Of a DNA stretch of 64,000 nt, positions 35,648-45,093 are shown one piece after another. Each line of letters starts with the position of its first letter. The stretch's first letter is position 1. The translations under genes were made by a program, and so were the position numbers. Origin of the DNA: DAIMZI01 sp036734025 (GTDB lineage: Bacteria; Pseudomonadota; Alphaproteobacteria; Rhizobiales; Rhodomicrobiaceae); NCBI GenBank assembly GCA_036734025.1, contig DAIMZI010000010.1:1-64000 (forward strand), read 5' to 3'. The notes under the pieces are model-generated. The model searched no databases. It was given only the letters and a program-made list of their open reading frames with translations, and was not told where the DNA came from.

Positions 35648-36430
35648 ATGTTGACAGGAAAAAGCGCCGTGGTCACAGGCTCGACGAGCGGCATCGGGCT
35701 GGGAATGGCAAGCGCACTGTGTGCAGCCGGCGCAAATGTGATGTTGAACGGCTTCGGCGATGCCGCGGAGATAGAGGGCACGCGCGCGCGCCTGGCCGGC
35801 GAGCATAATGTCAAGGTCGGCTATCATGGCGCTGACATGACCAAGCCTGAGCAGATCGCGGACATGGTCGAGACGACACGGCGCGAGTTCGGCCAGATCG
35901 ACATCATGGTCAACAACGCGGGCATTCAGCACGTGTCGCCCGTCGAGGACTTTCCCATCGAGAAATGGGATGCGATCATCGCCATCAACCTGTCGAGCGC
36001 GTTTCACACCTCGCGTCTCGTGTTCGCCGAGATGAAACAGCGCGGCTGGGGACGCATCATCAACCTGGCGTCGGCCCATGGGCTGGTCGCCTCGCCGTAC
36101 AAGGCCGCCTATGTCGCCGCCAAGCACGGCATTCTCGGCCTGACAAAGACGCTGGCGCTTGAAGGCGCAGAACACGGCATCACGGTCAACGCGATATGCC
36201 CGGGCTATGTGCTCACCCCGCTGGTGGAAAAACAGATCCCCGATACGGCGAAGGCGCGCGGCATCACCGAAGATCAGGTCAAGCGCGATGTGCTGCTGGC
36301 CGCCCAGCCGACCAAGCAGTTCGTGACGACGGAGCAGATCGGCGCGCTCACCGTGTTCCTGTGCGGCAAGGACGCGGCACAGATCACCGGAGCGTCACTG
36401 CCGGTCGATGGAGGCTGGACGGCGCAATGA
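35648..36430 (+). CDS. bdhA: D-3-hydroxybutyrate dehydrogenase
   Basis: Oxidises D-3-hydroxybutyrate to acetoacetate, the step after PHB breakdown. 260 residues, SDR fold: GSTSGIGLGMA cofactor loop, NNAGIQHVSPVEDFP (the QHV segment is typical of 3-hydroxybutyrate dehydrogenases), catalytic Ser in INLASAHGLV, YVAAKHGIL with Tyr and Lys, and CPGYVLTPLVEKQI with the conserved GYVxTPLVxxQI stretch. ATG 35648 has CAGGAGA upstream. Its stop overlaps the patatin start (ATGA). Confidence 0.93.
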   Translation: MLTGKSAVVTGSTSGIGLGMASALCAAGANVMLNGFGDAAEIEGTRARLAGEHNVKVGYHGADMTKPEQIADMVETTRREFGQIDIMVNNAGIQHVSPVEDFPIEKWDAIIAINLSSAFHTSRLVFAEMKQRGWGRIINLASAHGLVASPYKAAYVAAKHGILGLTKTLALEGAEHGITVNAICPGYVLTPLVEKQIPDTAKARGITEDQVKRDVLLAAQPTKQFVTTEQIGALTVFLCGKDAAQITGASLPVDGGWTAQ

Positions 36431-37485
36431 GGCTAGGCGCACGCAACAGCCAGAAATCGCTCAATCTTGCCCTTCAGGGAGGGGGCGCGCACGGCGCGTT
36501 CACCTGGGGCGTGCTTGACAAGCTTCTGGAGGACGGCCGGATCAGGTTCGATGCGATCAGCGGCACGAGCGCGGGCGCCATGAACGCGGTCGCCTATGCC
36601 GACGGGATCATGCAGAACGGCGCGCAGGGCGCACGCGATAACCTGCGCAAACTGTGGGAGGCCATCGGCCAGGCAGCGCGCTACAGCCCGCTGCGGCGCA
36701 CGCCGCTCGACATCCTGATGGGCAACTGGAGCCTGTCCGGCTCGCCGGGGCTGGCGCTGGTCAATCTGTTCCACCAGTTCTCCTCGCCCTATGCCGTCAA
36801 TCCGCTCAATCTCAACCCGGTGGCGGAAATTCTCGGCTCGGTGGTCGATTTCGATCGCGTGCGCAAATGCGATCAGGTCGAGCTGTATATCTCGGCGACC
36901 AATGTCGAGACCGGGCGCGTGCGCGTGTTCAACCGCGCCGAGATCAATTGTCAGATGGTCATGGCCTCAGCCGCGCTACCGCACATGTTTCAAGCCGTCG
37001 AGATCGACGGTGTCCCTTATTGGGACGGGGGCTATATGGGCAATCCGGTGCTGTTCCCGTTCTACCGCAGCAAGACCGCGGACATTCTGATCGTCCAGAT
37101 CAACCCGATTGAACGCGAAGGCACGCCGCGCACCGCGCGCGAGATCTTCGACCGGGTGACCGAGATCACCTTCAACGCCAGCCTGCTTCATGAATTGCGG
37201 ATGATCGACTTCGTCCGCCAGCTCGCCGATGAAGGCAAGCTCAAGCTGCGCAACGCCAAGGCGATGCGCATTCATCTGATCGATTCGCAGGACGAGTTGT
37301 CCGAGCTTGGCGCAGCAAGCCGGCTGAACGCGCAGTCACTTTTCCTGGATCACCTGTTCGAGTTGGGCCGCGGGCGGGCGCAGCGCTGGCTGGATGCGCA
37401 TTTCGATGATCTGGGCAAACGCGCAACCGTCGATCTGCGCGCCATGTTCGAGGGCATCGGCGGCACGCCCGAAACGGCGGACTGA
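36427..37485 (+). CDS. Patatin-like phospholipase
   Basis: Serine acyl hydrolase with a Ser-Asp dyad. 352 residues. Oxyanion loop LALQGGGAHGAFTWG, nucleophile GTSAG (in AISGTSAGAMNAV) and catalytic Asp in DGGYMGNPV are all intact. Patatins beside bdhA are common in alphaproteobacteria, and a role in PHB granule or membrane-lipid turnover is inferred from that. It starts within the bdhA stop codon (4-bp overlap), so is translationally coupled. Convergent with leuA. Confidence 0.92.
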   Translation: MRLGARNSQKSLNLALQGGGAHGAFTWGVLDKLLEDGRIRFDAISGTSAGAMNAVAYADGIMQNGAQGARDNLRKLWEAIGQAARYSPLRRTPLDILMGNWSLSGSPGLALVNLFHQFSSPYAVNPLNLNPVAEILGSVVDFDRVRKCDQVELYISATNVETGRVRVFNRAEINCQMVMASAALPHMFQAVEIDGVPYWDGGYMGNPVLFPFYRSKTADILIVQINPIEREGTPRTAREIFDRVTEITFNASLLHELRMIDFVRQLADEGKLKLRNAKAMRIHLIDSQDELSELGAASRLNAQSLFLDHLFELGRGRAQRWLDAHFDDLGKRATVDLRAMFEGIGGTPETAD

Positions 37486-37525
37486 GCGTTCCGCCATGCC
37501 CCCGCCTCAAGCGTGCCATTCAGTC

Positions 37526-39112
<1,587 letters not shown>

Positions 39113-39121
39113 TGAGATCAT

Positions 39122-39656
39122 GCCCTTGTTGTGTGAGCCCAACGCCAAGCGCGGGGCAAATCCGCTCCGTTTCAGATTATACCCCCAAGCGCGCGTCCGG
39201 CGAAGCCGAACAGCCCACGCTCAGGGGCTGATAAGGAGCTGCGAAGGGCGAAGTGCGGGCAGAGCGCCAGACGGCCGCAAGCTGCCGACGGAAATGGCGC
39301 GCAGACGGGTCCCGGCGCACGTCGCCAGGAAACGCATCGTCGATGTCTGTACCGCCAGGTTCATTAAGCTGCCCGAGTGATTTCAATCGGTCACATCAGA
39401 ACTGATGCATGTTGAATATGACACATTCGCGCAAATGGCAATAGGCCTTCGCGCCGCCTGAATGGGGGCCTGCTCACCTGCTCGGGTTGCTTGCCGGCTG
39501 GATGATGAACGGGAGATTAAGACGCTCTCGGCCAGGGGTTCACCTCAATGAATGCGCGCTAACATATTGGTTCAAAACGAGTTCAGACCCCTGCGTGTAA
39601 ACCGGAATAGTCTTTCACACGAAAAGACGAAAAGTTGAAAACAGGAGTTCTTGCAC
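39122..39656. other. 535-bp divergent region between leuA and the curlin locus
   Basis: No supported gene. The half next to leuA is GC-rich; the half before the curlin gene (39390-39656) is AT-richer and must hold the curlin promoter. No recognisable CsgD-type or other operator was identified, and no clean sigma70 pair. Confidence 0.45.
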
Positions 39657-40112
39657 ATGATCATCCGTAAAGTTCTGATGTCCAGCGCCATCGCTCTCAC
39701 TCTCGGCCTGGGTCTTGGCTTCGCCGGCTATTCGAGCCCCGCCGAAGCCGGCGGTTCGACGGCCTTCATCGAACAGTTCGGCACGGGCAACGCCGTTGGG
39801 GCTGCTCAGCGTGGCCATTCCAACCGTTTGACCGTTCAGCAGTATGGCCGTGGCAACACCACGATCAGCACTCAGGACGGCGCGCGTAACCGCACCGTCG
39901 TCGGCCAGAGCGGCCGCGGCAACTATGCCGACACCTACCAGAGAGGCAGCCGCAACGTGACCGGCATCGCCCAGTTCGGCAAGGGCAACAGCGCCACCAC
40001 GACCCAGATCGGCCGTGGCAACGCCGTCGGCATCATCCAGGCCGGCAAGGGCAACCGGGCCACCACCACTCAGGTGGGCCGTGGCAACGTCGCCGTCGTC
40101 GTGCAGGACTGA
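39657..40112 (+). CDS. Curlin-repeat amyloid subunit (CsgA-like)
   Basis: Secreted subunit of curli-type functional amyloid. 151 residues: signal peptide (about 1-31, ending SSPAEA), a short linker, then residues 40-149 made of exactly ten 11-residue units with pattern Q-x-G-x-x-N followed by five residues, ending QD. Examples are QFGTGN, QYGRGN, QSGRGN and QVGRGN. Real CsgA has longer (about 22-residue) units composed of two such strands. ATG 39657 follows AGGAG by 8 bp. It leads an array with csgH and a second repeat protein. CsgG, CsgE and CsgF are not in the window. Confidence 0.85.
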   Translation: MIIRKVLMSSAIALTLGLGLGFAGYSSPAEAGGSTAFIEQFGTGNAVGAAQRGHSNRLTVQQYGRGNTTISTQDGARNRTVVGQSGRGNYADTYQRGSRNVTGIAQFGKGNSATTTQIGRGNAVGIIQAGKGNRATTTQVGRGNVAVVVQD

Positions 40113-40176
40113 TCGTCATGCCAACTCGTCGCGAGGGGCCATCGCGCCCCTCGCCCTACTCGCAAGGAGATTTGAA

Positions 40177-40587
40177 ATGAAGCATTTGCGAAAGCCTCTT
40201 GGTCTGGCCCTGGCGCCTTTGGCGCTCGGCTTTGGAGTTTTGGGAATGAGTGCAACCAACAGTGACGACGCGAATGCCGGCTGGTTCAGCCGCGATCAGG
40301 TGCGTTGCGAGATCAATGTGAAGCCCGGGCGCCATGGCGTCGAACTGGAGGGCATTGTCTTCTCGCGCTCCCAGGTCACGGGGCATTACGAGCTGAGCGT
40401 GGCACAGGCGGGTGTAGGCACGCACGCCATGATCAGCCAGAGCGGTGATTTCGAGGCCGTACCCGGCGGACCGGTTTCGCTCGGTTCGGTCATGCTCGGC
40501 GGCAATGCCGGCGGGTTCACCGCAAAGCTCCGGGTCCATGCCTCGGGCAAGACCTATAGCTGCAGCCAGCGCGTAGGCCGGGTCTGA
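40177..40587 (+). CDS. csgH: Curli inhibitor/assembly chaperone CsgH-like
   Basis: Periplasmic protein of the CsgC/CsgH immunoglobulin-like fold that blocks premature amyloid assembly. 136 residues: signal peptide (about 1-36, ending NSDDANA), then beta-rich segments QVRCEINVKPGRHGVELEG, SGHY-type VTGHYELSV, and the SQSGDF motif typical of the alphaproteobacterial form. Two Cys (in RCEIN and SCSQR) may form a disulfide. AAGGAGA lies 6 bp before ATG 40177; a longer in-frame reading starts inside the curlin gene. Its location between two curlin genes strongly supports the call. Confidence 0.8.
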   Translation: MKHLRKPLGLALAPLALGFGVLGMSATNSDDANAGWFSRDQVRCEINVKPGRHGVELEGIVFSRSQVTGHYELSVAQAGVGTHAMISQSGDFEAVPGGPVSLGSVMLGGNAGGFTAKLRVHASGKTYSCSQRVGRV

Positions 40588-40624
40588 TCCAGGTACGGGC
40601 TCAGCGGCCAGAAAGGACGATGTC

Positions 40625-41038
40625 ATGACCATCAAGACGATCATCGCCGCCACGCTGGCGCTGTTCATGGGTATTGCGCCCATGGCGGCTCCGGCCTTTG
40701 CCGAAGGACGCGGCAGCTTCAGCTTCTTCTTCGCGCCCAAGACTGAAAAAGGGGCGGAGCGACTGGAGCGGGGGCTTTCGCGGCTCTCGCGGTTGCAGGA
40801 GACGCGCAACCGGGCGCGGATCAGCCAGCGGGGAAGCGACAATGCTGCGCAGATCAGCCAATCCGGCGAAGGCAATTCCGCTGCGATCTTTCAGCGGGGC
40901 CGTGGCCATACTGCAAGCATCGATCAGCACGGCACGGGCAATACGTTCGGCGTGTTCCAGTTCGGCAAGGGCACATCGAGCAGCACCACGCAGACCGGTG
41001 ACGGCCAGACCGGCGTTCTCTTCCAGGGCGGCTGGTAG
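40625..41038 (+). CDS. Curlin-repeat protein (CsgB-like)
   Basis: Probable minor subunit or nucleator of the amyloid. 137 residues: signal peptide (1-26, ending MAAPAFA), a charged linker (about 27-64, rich in Arg/Glu), then six 11-residue units of Q-x-G type (QRGSDN, QSGEGN, QRGRGH, QHGTGN, QFGKGT, QTGDGQ) and a terminal QGGW. Repeat regularity is lower than in the upstream subunit, as expected of CsgB relative to CsgA. Same direction, 37 bp after csgH. CsgA/CsgB roles are inferred. Confidence 0.78.
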   Translation: MTIKTIIAATLALFMGIAPMAAPAFAEGRGSFSFFFAPKTEKGAERLERGLSRLSRLQETRNRARISQRGSDNAAQISQSGEGNSAAIFQRGRGHTASIDQHGTGNTFGVFQFGKGTSSSTTQTGDGQTGVLFQGGW

Positions 41039-41066
41039 GCAGACCGGGCCGGCGCTCGCCCTATTC

Positions 41067-42434
41067 TCAGGAAAGCGGCAGGATGCGGAATGGCAGCTTG
41101 CCGCCTTCTGGCGTCAAGGTGACCGTGGCGGCGATCTTCGCCGGGGTTTCGCCGGCATATTCCAGACGGAAGCGGCGCAGAAGCTGGGTCAGCGCCAGGG
41201 TGTTCTCGATCAGCGACAGCGCCCCGCCGACACAGGCGCGCTTGCCGCCGCCAAACGGCAGATAGACATACTTGTCGCGTGCGCGGGCCAGTTCGGGCCT
41301 GAAGCGGTCCGGGTCAAACCGTTCGGGATGATCCCAGTAGCGCGGGCTGTGATGCACGATGTAGCTGCACAGCACCATCTTGTCGCCGGGCACTATGTGG
41401 TGGCCACCCAATTCGTCCTCGGCCACTGCCTGGCGGATCAGGCTCCAGATCGGCGGGAACATGCGCATGGTTTCCTGCAGGACGGAGCGCGTGTAGCTGA
41501 GCGCCTGCATGTCCTCCCATGTCGGCAGGCGGTCGCCATAGACGTCCTGCCCCTCGCGGCGGATGCGCTCGGCGATGTCGGGATGCAGCGACAGCATGTA
41601 GAAACACCAGGTGAGCGTCAGAGCGGTGGTCTCCGTGCCGGCCCACAGATATTGCTTCATCTCGTCGAGCACCTGCTGCTCGTCGAACTCGGGCACCGCA
41701 GGGTCGGCAGACGCGGCCTGCATCATGCTGAGCAGGGTGCGCTCGCGATGATCGCGGGGCACGGCGCCCAGCACCATCGGCGGCACCGATAACCATTTGC
41801 CGATCGCATCGGCGGCCGCATCATCGGACGGCACCTCGGTCAGTTGCCCACTGACCTTTTGCAGCCTGATCTTCTTGTGGTTCAGCACATCGGTGTAGCT
41901 CTTGACGGCGGCAAAGATCGCGTGCGGATTGAAGGGCACATCACGGTCGAAAAGCGCCTTGCAGATCATGTTGGCGGCCAGGCCCCAGGTCTCCTCCAGC
42001 AGGTTGACAGTCTGCCCTGTGCGCGCGAACTCGGTCCATTGCTCGATCTTTTCCTGAACCGAGGACAGCAGATACGGCATGTATTCGCCGTACATCTTGG
42101 GCTGAAAGGCGGCCTGCTGGGGCATCCGGATCTTTTGCCACAAGGCCCCGTCCACGGTGATCATGCTGTTGCCGAAGATCGGCCTCAGCCCGTCGAAATA
42201 TTTGCCGTAAGCGTCGGCCTTCTTCACCAGCACCTGCTTGAAAAGCTCCGGATCGCTGAGGAAGTAGATGCGCTCGTCGCGAAGGTTGATGCGGATACAG
42301 CCGCCATATTTCTCGCCCATGCGCAACAAGGCAGGCATCGGGTCGTCCTGCTTGCTCAGCATCTGCAGCTTGAACCAGACGGTTTCGGCTTCGCCCAGCC
42401 CCTGCGCGTGGGAGTGAACAGCATCCATTGGCAT
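41067..42434 (-). CDS. Cytochrome P450
   Basis: Heme-thiolate monooxygenase of 455 residues. The heme loop is PFGGGKRACVGGALSL with the Cys ligand, the ExxR is in VLQETMRMFPPI, and the I-helix oxygen-activation motif is LWAGTETTALTL. No membrane anchor is seen, so it is soluble. It resembles class II-like bacterial P450 enzymes (PERFDPDRF). Redox partners are not adjacent. Convergent with the curlin genes; substrate unknown. Confidence 0.93.
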   Translation of the reverse strand: MPMDAVHSHAQGLGEAETVWFKLQMLSKQDDPMPALLRMGEKYGGCIRINLRDERIYFLSDPELFKQVLVKKADAYGKYFDGLRPIFGNSMITVDGALWQKIRMPQQAAFQPKMYGEYMPYLLSSVQEKIEQWTEFARTGQTVNLLEETWGLAANMICKALFDRDVPFNPHAIFAAVKSYTDVLNHKKIRLQKVSGQLTEVPSDDAAADAIGKWLSVPPMVLGAVPRDHRERTLLSMMQAASADPAVPEFDEQQVLDEMKQYLWAGTETTALTLTWCFYMLSLHPDIAERIRREGQDVYGDRLPTWEDMQALSYTRSVLQETMRMFPPIWSLIRQAVAEDELGGHHIVPGDKMVLCSYIVHHSPRYWDHPERFDPDRFRPELARARDKYVYLPFGGGKRACVGGALSLIENTLALTQLLRRFRLEYAGETPAKIAATVTLTPEGGKLPFRILPLS

Positions 42435-42719
42435 GTGTCCCTTGCCGGACGTCCGAGCCGCGCCGTCACGGCCAGATCAGTGCTGGCCCGAACGGTTTAA
42501 ATGTCTAGCGGTTTCGCCGGTCGTCCTCACGGCGCGCTTATTGTGCAGCGCGTCAACTGGGTGTGGAGATAGCATCAACGGATTCGCACTGTCTACAGAC
42601 TTTGCGAGGGCAGGGCGAAACCGAGCGCGGCCGCCCTCAGTCAATCGCGATTGTGTTTTGCCAGGATCTGCCCTAAGCAAGTATCCGCCTTTCATTAACA
42701 GAATTCGGAGGTCAAGATC

Positions 42720-43085
42720 ATGGAGTGCTTTGCTCAACGTGCAGTTTTAGCGCCTTCGTTTCTCAAGTTTTTCCTCGCTGCAACGATACTTGTTGCGTTC
42801 ATTGTCCCCGCCGTGCACGCCATGCCCGTTCCCGGCCAGACGGCGCAGCCGACCCTTGGCGGGCCGTTGGTGGAGCCGGCAGCGCAGAAATGCTTTCGGG
42901 TCAATACGAATAGTCTTCATCTGCGCCTGCGTCCGTTCAAGCAGGCCCAGATCGTGGGTTATGCGAGCCGTGGCGAGATACTGGTCAAGCGCAGGCTGTG
43001 CTCATGGCGCGGCTGGTGCCCGGTGCGTCAGGGCGAACTCTCGGCCTGGGCGTGGAAGGCGCATATGACGCAGATCGACTGTTAG
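42720..43085 (+). CDS. Small secreted SH3-like protein
   Basis: A 121-residue protein with a signal peptide (about 15-34, FLKFFLAATILVAFIVPAVHA) and a C-terminal bacterial SH3 (SH3b) domain: VNTNSLHLRLRPFKQAQIV, then SRGEILVKRR and WCPVRQGELSAWAWKAHM. Such domains bind cell-wall peptides. Four Cys suggest disulfides. CGGAGG lies 8 bp before the ATG, a strong ribosome-binding site. Monocistronic, ending at the terminator at 43111. Confidence 0.75.
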   Translation: MECFAQRAVLAPSFLKFFLAATILVAFIVPAVHAMPVPGQTAQPTLGGPLVEPAAQKCFRVNTNSLHLRLRPFKQAQIVGYASRGEILVKRRLCSWRGWCPVRQGELSAWAWKAHMTQIDC

Positions 43086-43110
43086 GCATTACTCCATATC
43101 AACAGGCATG

Positions 43111-43166
43111 AAGCGCGGCGGGGAAACAGGGAAGGCCAGCTTGCCACCCTCTCTGCCGCGCTTTTT
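43111..43166 (+). terminator. intrinsic terminator after the SH3 gene
   Basis: AAGCGCGGC (43111-43119) pairs with GCCGCGCTT (43155-43163), followed by TTTTT (43162-43166). The 35-nt interior can pair further (AGGGAAGGC with GCCACCCT), giving a compound hairpin. Confidence 0.75.
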
Positions 43167-43188
43167 GATCCGCCAGCGCATTTGCCGC

Positions 43189-44523
43189 TCATTGATCAGG
43201 CGGATTGCGCCAGTCGATCTCGTCTTCGCGATCATCGCTGAGCGATCGGTACGGCAGACCGAATCCGGTCGCGCTGTCGCCCATGCGTCGCTTCATCTGC
43301 GTCGTGCGGATCATTTCACGAATGCGCGGCTGGATTTCCGTGCGCCACCGCGTGCCGTTGAAGACGCCATAATGACCGACGCCCGGCTGCACATAATGAT
43401 ATTTCTCATCCATCGGAATATTGATGCACAGATCATGCGCCGCCTCGGTCTGGCCCAGCCCGCAAATATCGTCACGCTCGCCCTCGACCGTCATCAGCGC
43501 CGTCTTGCGGATCGCGGCACAATCGACCTTCTGGCCGCGATGCATCAACTTGCCATCGGGAAGTGCGTGCTCCTGAAAGACCATCTCCACGGTTTCCATG
43601 TAAAAATCTGCCGGCAGATCCATGACCGCAAGATATTCTTCATAAAAATCGCGGTGTTGGCGCACCGAATCGCCGTCGCCCTTGACCAGATTGTTGAACA
43701 GGTCATGGTGCGCGGTCAGATGGCGGTCCAGATTCATCGTCATAAAGCCGGTAAGCTGAATGAAGCCTGGATAGACGCGCCGCATGAAACCGGGATGCGG
43801 AAACGGGACGGTGGAAACGACGTTCTGCTCGAACCACGATAGCGGGCGTTGCTGCGCCAGATCGTTTACGGCCGTCGGGTTGCGTCGGGTGTCGATCGGC
43901 CCGCCCATCAGCACCAGCGAAGCCGGTTGGCAGGCATCCTCATTCACCGCCATCACCGCCGTGGCCGCCAGCGCCGGCACCGATGGCTGGCAGACCGCGA
44001 TCACATGGACATTGGTGCCGATGAACTGAACGAACTCGATGATGTAATCAACGAAGTCCTCGAACCCGAAGCGGCCTTCGCTCAGCGGGACTTCACGCGC
44101 ATCAGTCCAGTCGGTGATGAAGACGTCGTGCTCGGGCAGCATCGCCTTTACCGTGCCGCGCAAGAGCGTTGCATAATGGCCCGACATCGGCGCGATCAGC
44201 AGGACTTTCGGATCATGCCTCTGGCCGACGAAGGTCTCATCACGCTTGAATTGCACCAGATTGGCGAACGGCTTGCGCAGCACGACGTCTTCGGTGACGG
44301 GCACGGGTTGACCATGAATGCTGGTCTGCGTGATGCCGAATTCGGGCTTGCCATAGCGCCGCGTGATATCCTCGAACACCTCGCAGGCGGCAGAGAAGTT
44401 CTTTACGAAGGGTGTGGAGAAAAAGGGATTGAGGGGCGAATCGACGTGAAACCGCAAGGTTCGCGTGCCGATTCGCAAGGGGGCTATAAAGGCGTGCATA
44501 AGCTCGTAGGCGTGATACTTCAT
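43189..44523 (-). CDS. phaZ: Intracellular polyhydroxybutyrate depolymerase
   Basis: Hydrolyses native PHB granules to 3-hydroxybutyrate, feeding BdhA. 444 residues, no signal peptide. The lipase-box-like sequence is HVIAVCQPSVPALAA, where the nucleophile is Cys, characteristic of PhaZ1-type intracellular enzymes. Catalytic His lies in VGHYGVFNG near the end and Asp in the same region (MTVEGERDDICG). The N-terminal signature MKYHAYELMHAFIAPLR is typical. Convergent with the SH3 gene. Confidence 0.95.
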   Translation of the reverse strand: MKYHAYELMHAFIAPLRIGTRTLRFHVDSPLNPFFSTPFVKNFSAACEVFEDITRRYGKPEFGITQTSIHGQPVPVTEDVVLRKPFANLVQFKRDETFVGQRHDPKVLLIAPMSGHYATLLRGTVKAMLPEHDVFITDWTDAREVPLSEGRFGFEDFVDYIIEFVQFIGTNVHVIAVCQPSVPALAATAVMAVNEDACQPASLVLMGGPIDTRRNPTAVNDLAQQRPLSWFEQNVVSTVPFPHPGFMRRVYPGFIQLTGFMTMNLDRHLTAHHDLFNNLVKGDGDSVRQHRDFYEEYLAVMDLPADFYMETVEMVFQEHALPDGKLMHRGQKVDCAAIRKTALMTVEGERDDICGLGQTEAAHDLCINIPMDEKYHYVQPGVGHYGVFNGTRWRTEIQPRIREMIRTTQMKRRMGDSATGFGLPYRSLSDDREDEIDWRNPPDQ

Positions 44524-44627
44524 GAGCTATGCACCCCCATCCCCCTCATGATGTGAGGGCACATATTTTCCATAAAGTGATTATGCTGGAGATAATTTTG
44601 CGGCGCAACATCTGCTTTAGGCGCATA

Positions 44628-45062
44628 TCATGCGCCCGTGTCCGCCGCAAAGCCGGCGGCGGTTATGCCGGCGACGGCGCAGGTCTCGTCATTGTCTGAT
44701 GTGTCTCCCGTGATGCCGACAGCGCCAATGATATCGCCGCTTGCGCCGCGCACCAGCACGCCGCCCGGCACGGGCACCAGGTCGCCGCCCGCGAGCGCAT
44801 TCACCGCGCCGACGAAATAGGCCTGTGCTTCGGCGCGCGCATGGATCGCACGCGAACCGATGCCCAGCGCCAGGGCGCCGTGGGCCTTGCCGAAAGCCAC
44901 CTTGGGGCGCAGGAAGCTCGATCCGTCCTGGCGCTCAAGCGCGATCAGATGCCCGCCGGCATCGAGTACGGCGACGGTGAGCGGCTTCAGCCGTAATTCC
45001 GCGCCTTTGCCGAAAGCCGCCGCGATCATCGTCCTGGCGCTTTCCAGTGTCATCTCACTCAT
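44628..45062 (-). CDS. GlcG/HbpS family heme-binding-like protein
   Basis: A 144-residue DUF336 protein. Conserved segments are LTVAVLDAGGHLIALERQDG, the K-A-F-G-K motif KVAFGKAHGALALGI, and VPVPGGVLVRGASGDIIGAVG. Members bind heme or accompany glycolate and cobalamin-linked pathways; the role here is not determined. It lies 31 bp downstream of the glycosyltransferase gene in the same direction, so the two may be cotranscribed. Confidence 0.88.
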   Translation of the reverse strand: MSEMTLESARTMIAAAFGKGAELRLKPLTVAVLDAGGHLIALERQDGSSFLRPKVAFGKAHGALALGIGSRAIHARAEAQAYFVGAVNALAGGDLVPVPGGVLVRGASGDIIGAVGITGDTSDNDETCAVAGITAAGFAADTGA

Positions 45063-45093
45063 CTCGAACTCCTTTTATCGTTGGTCTGACGGG

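Noticed and set aside
39122..39400. Leucine attenuator before leuA
   Set aside because: No Leu-rich leader peptide followed by alternative hairpins could be found on the minus strand.
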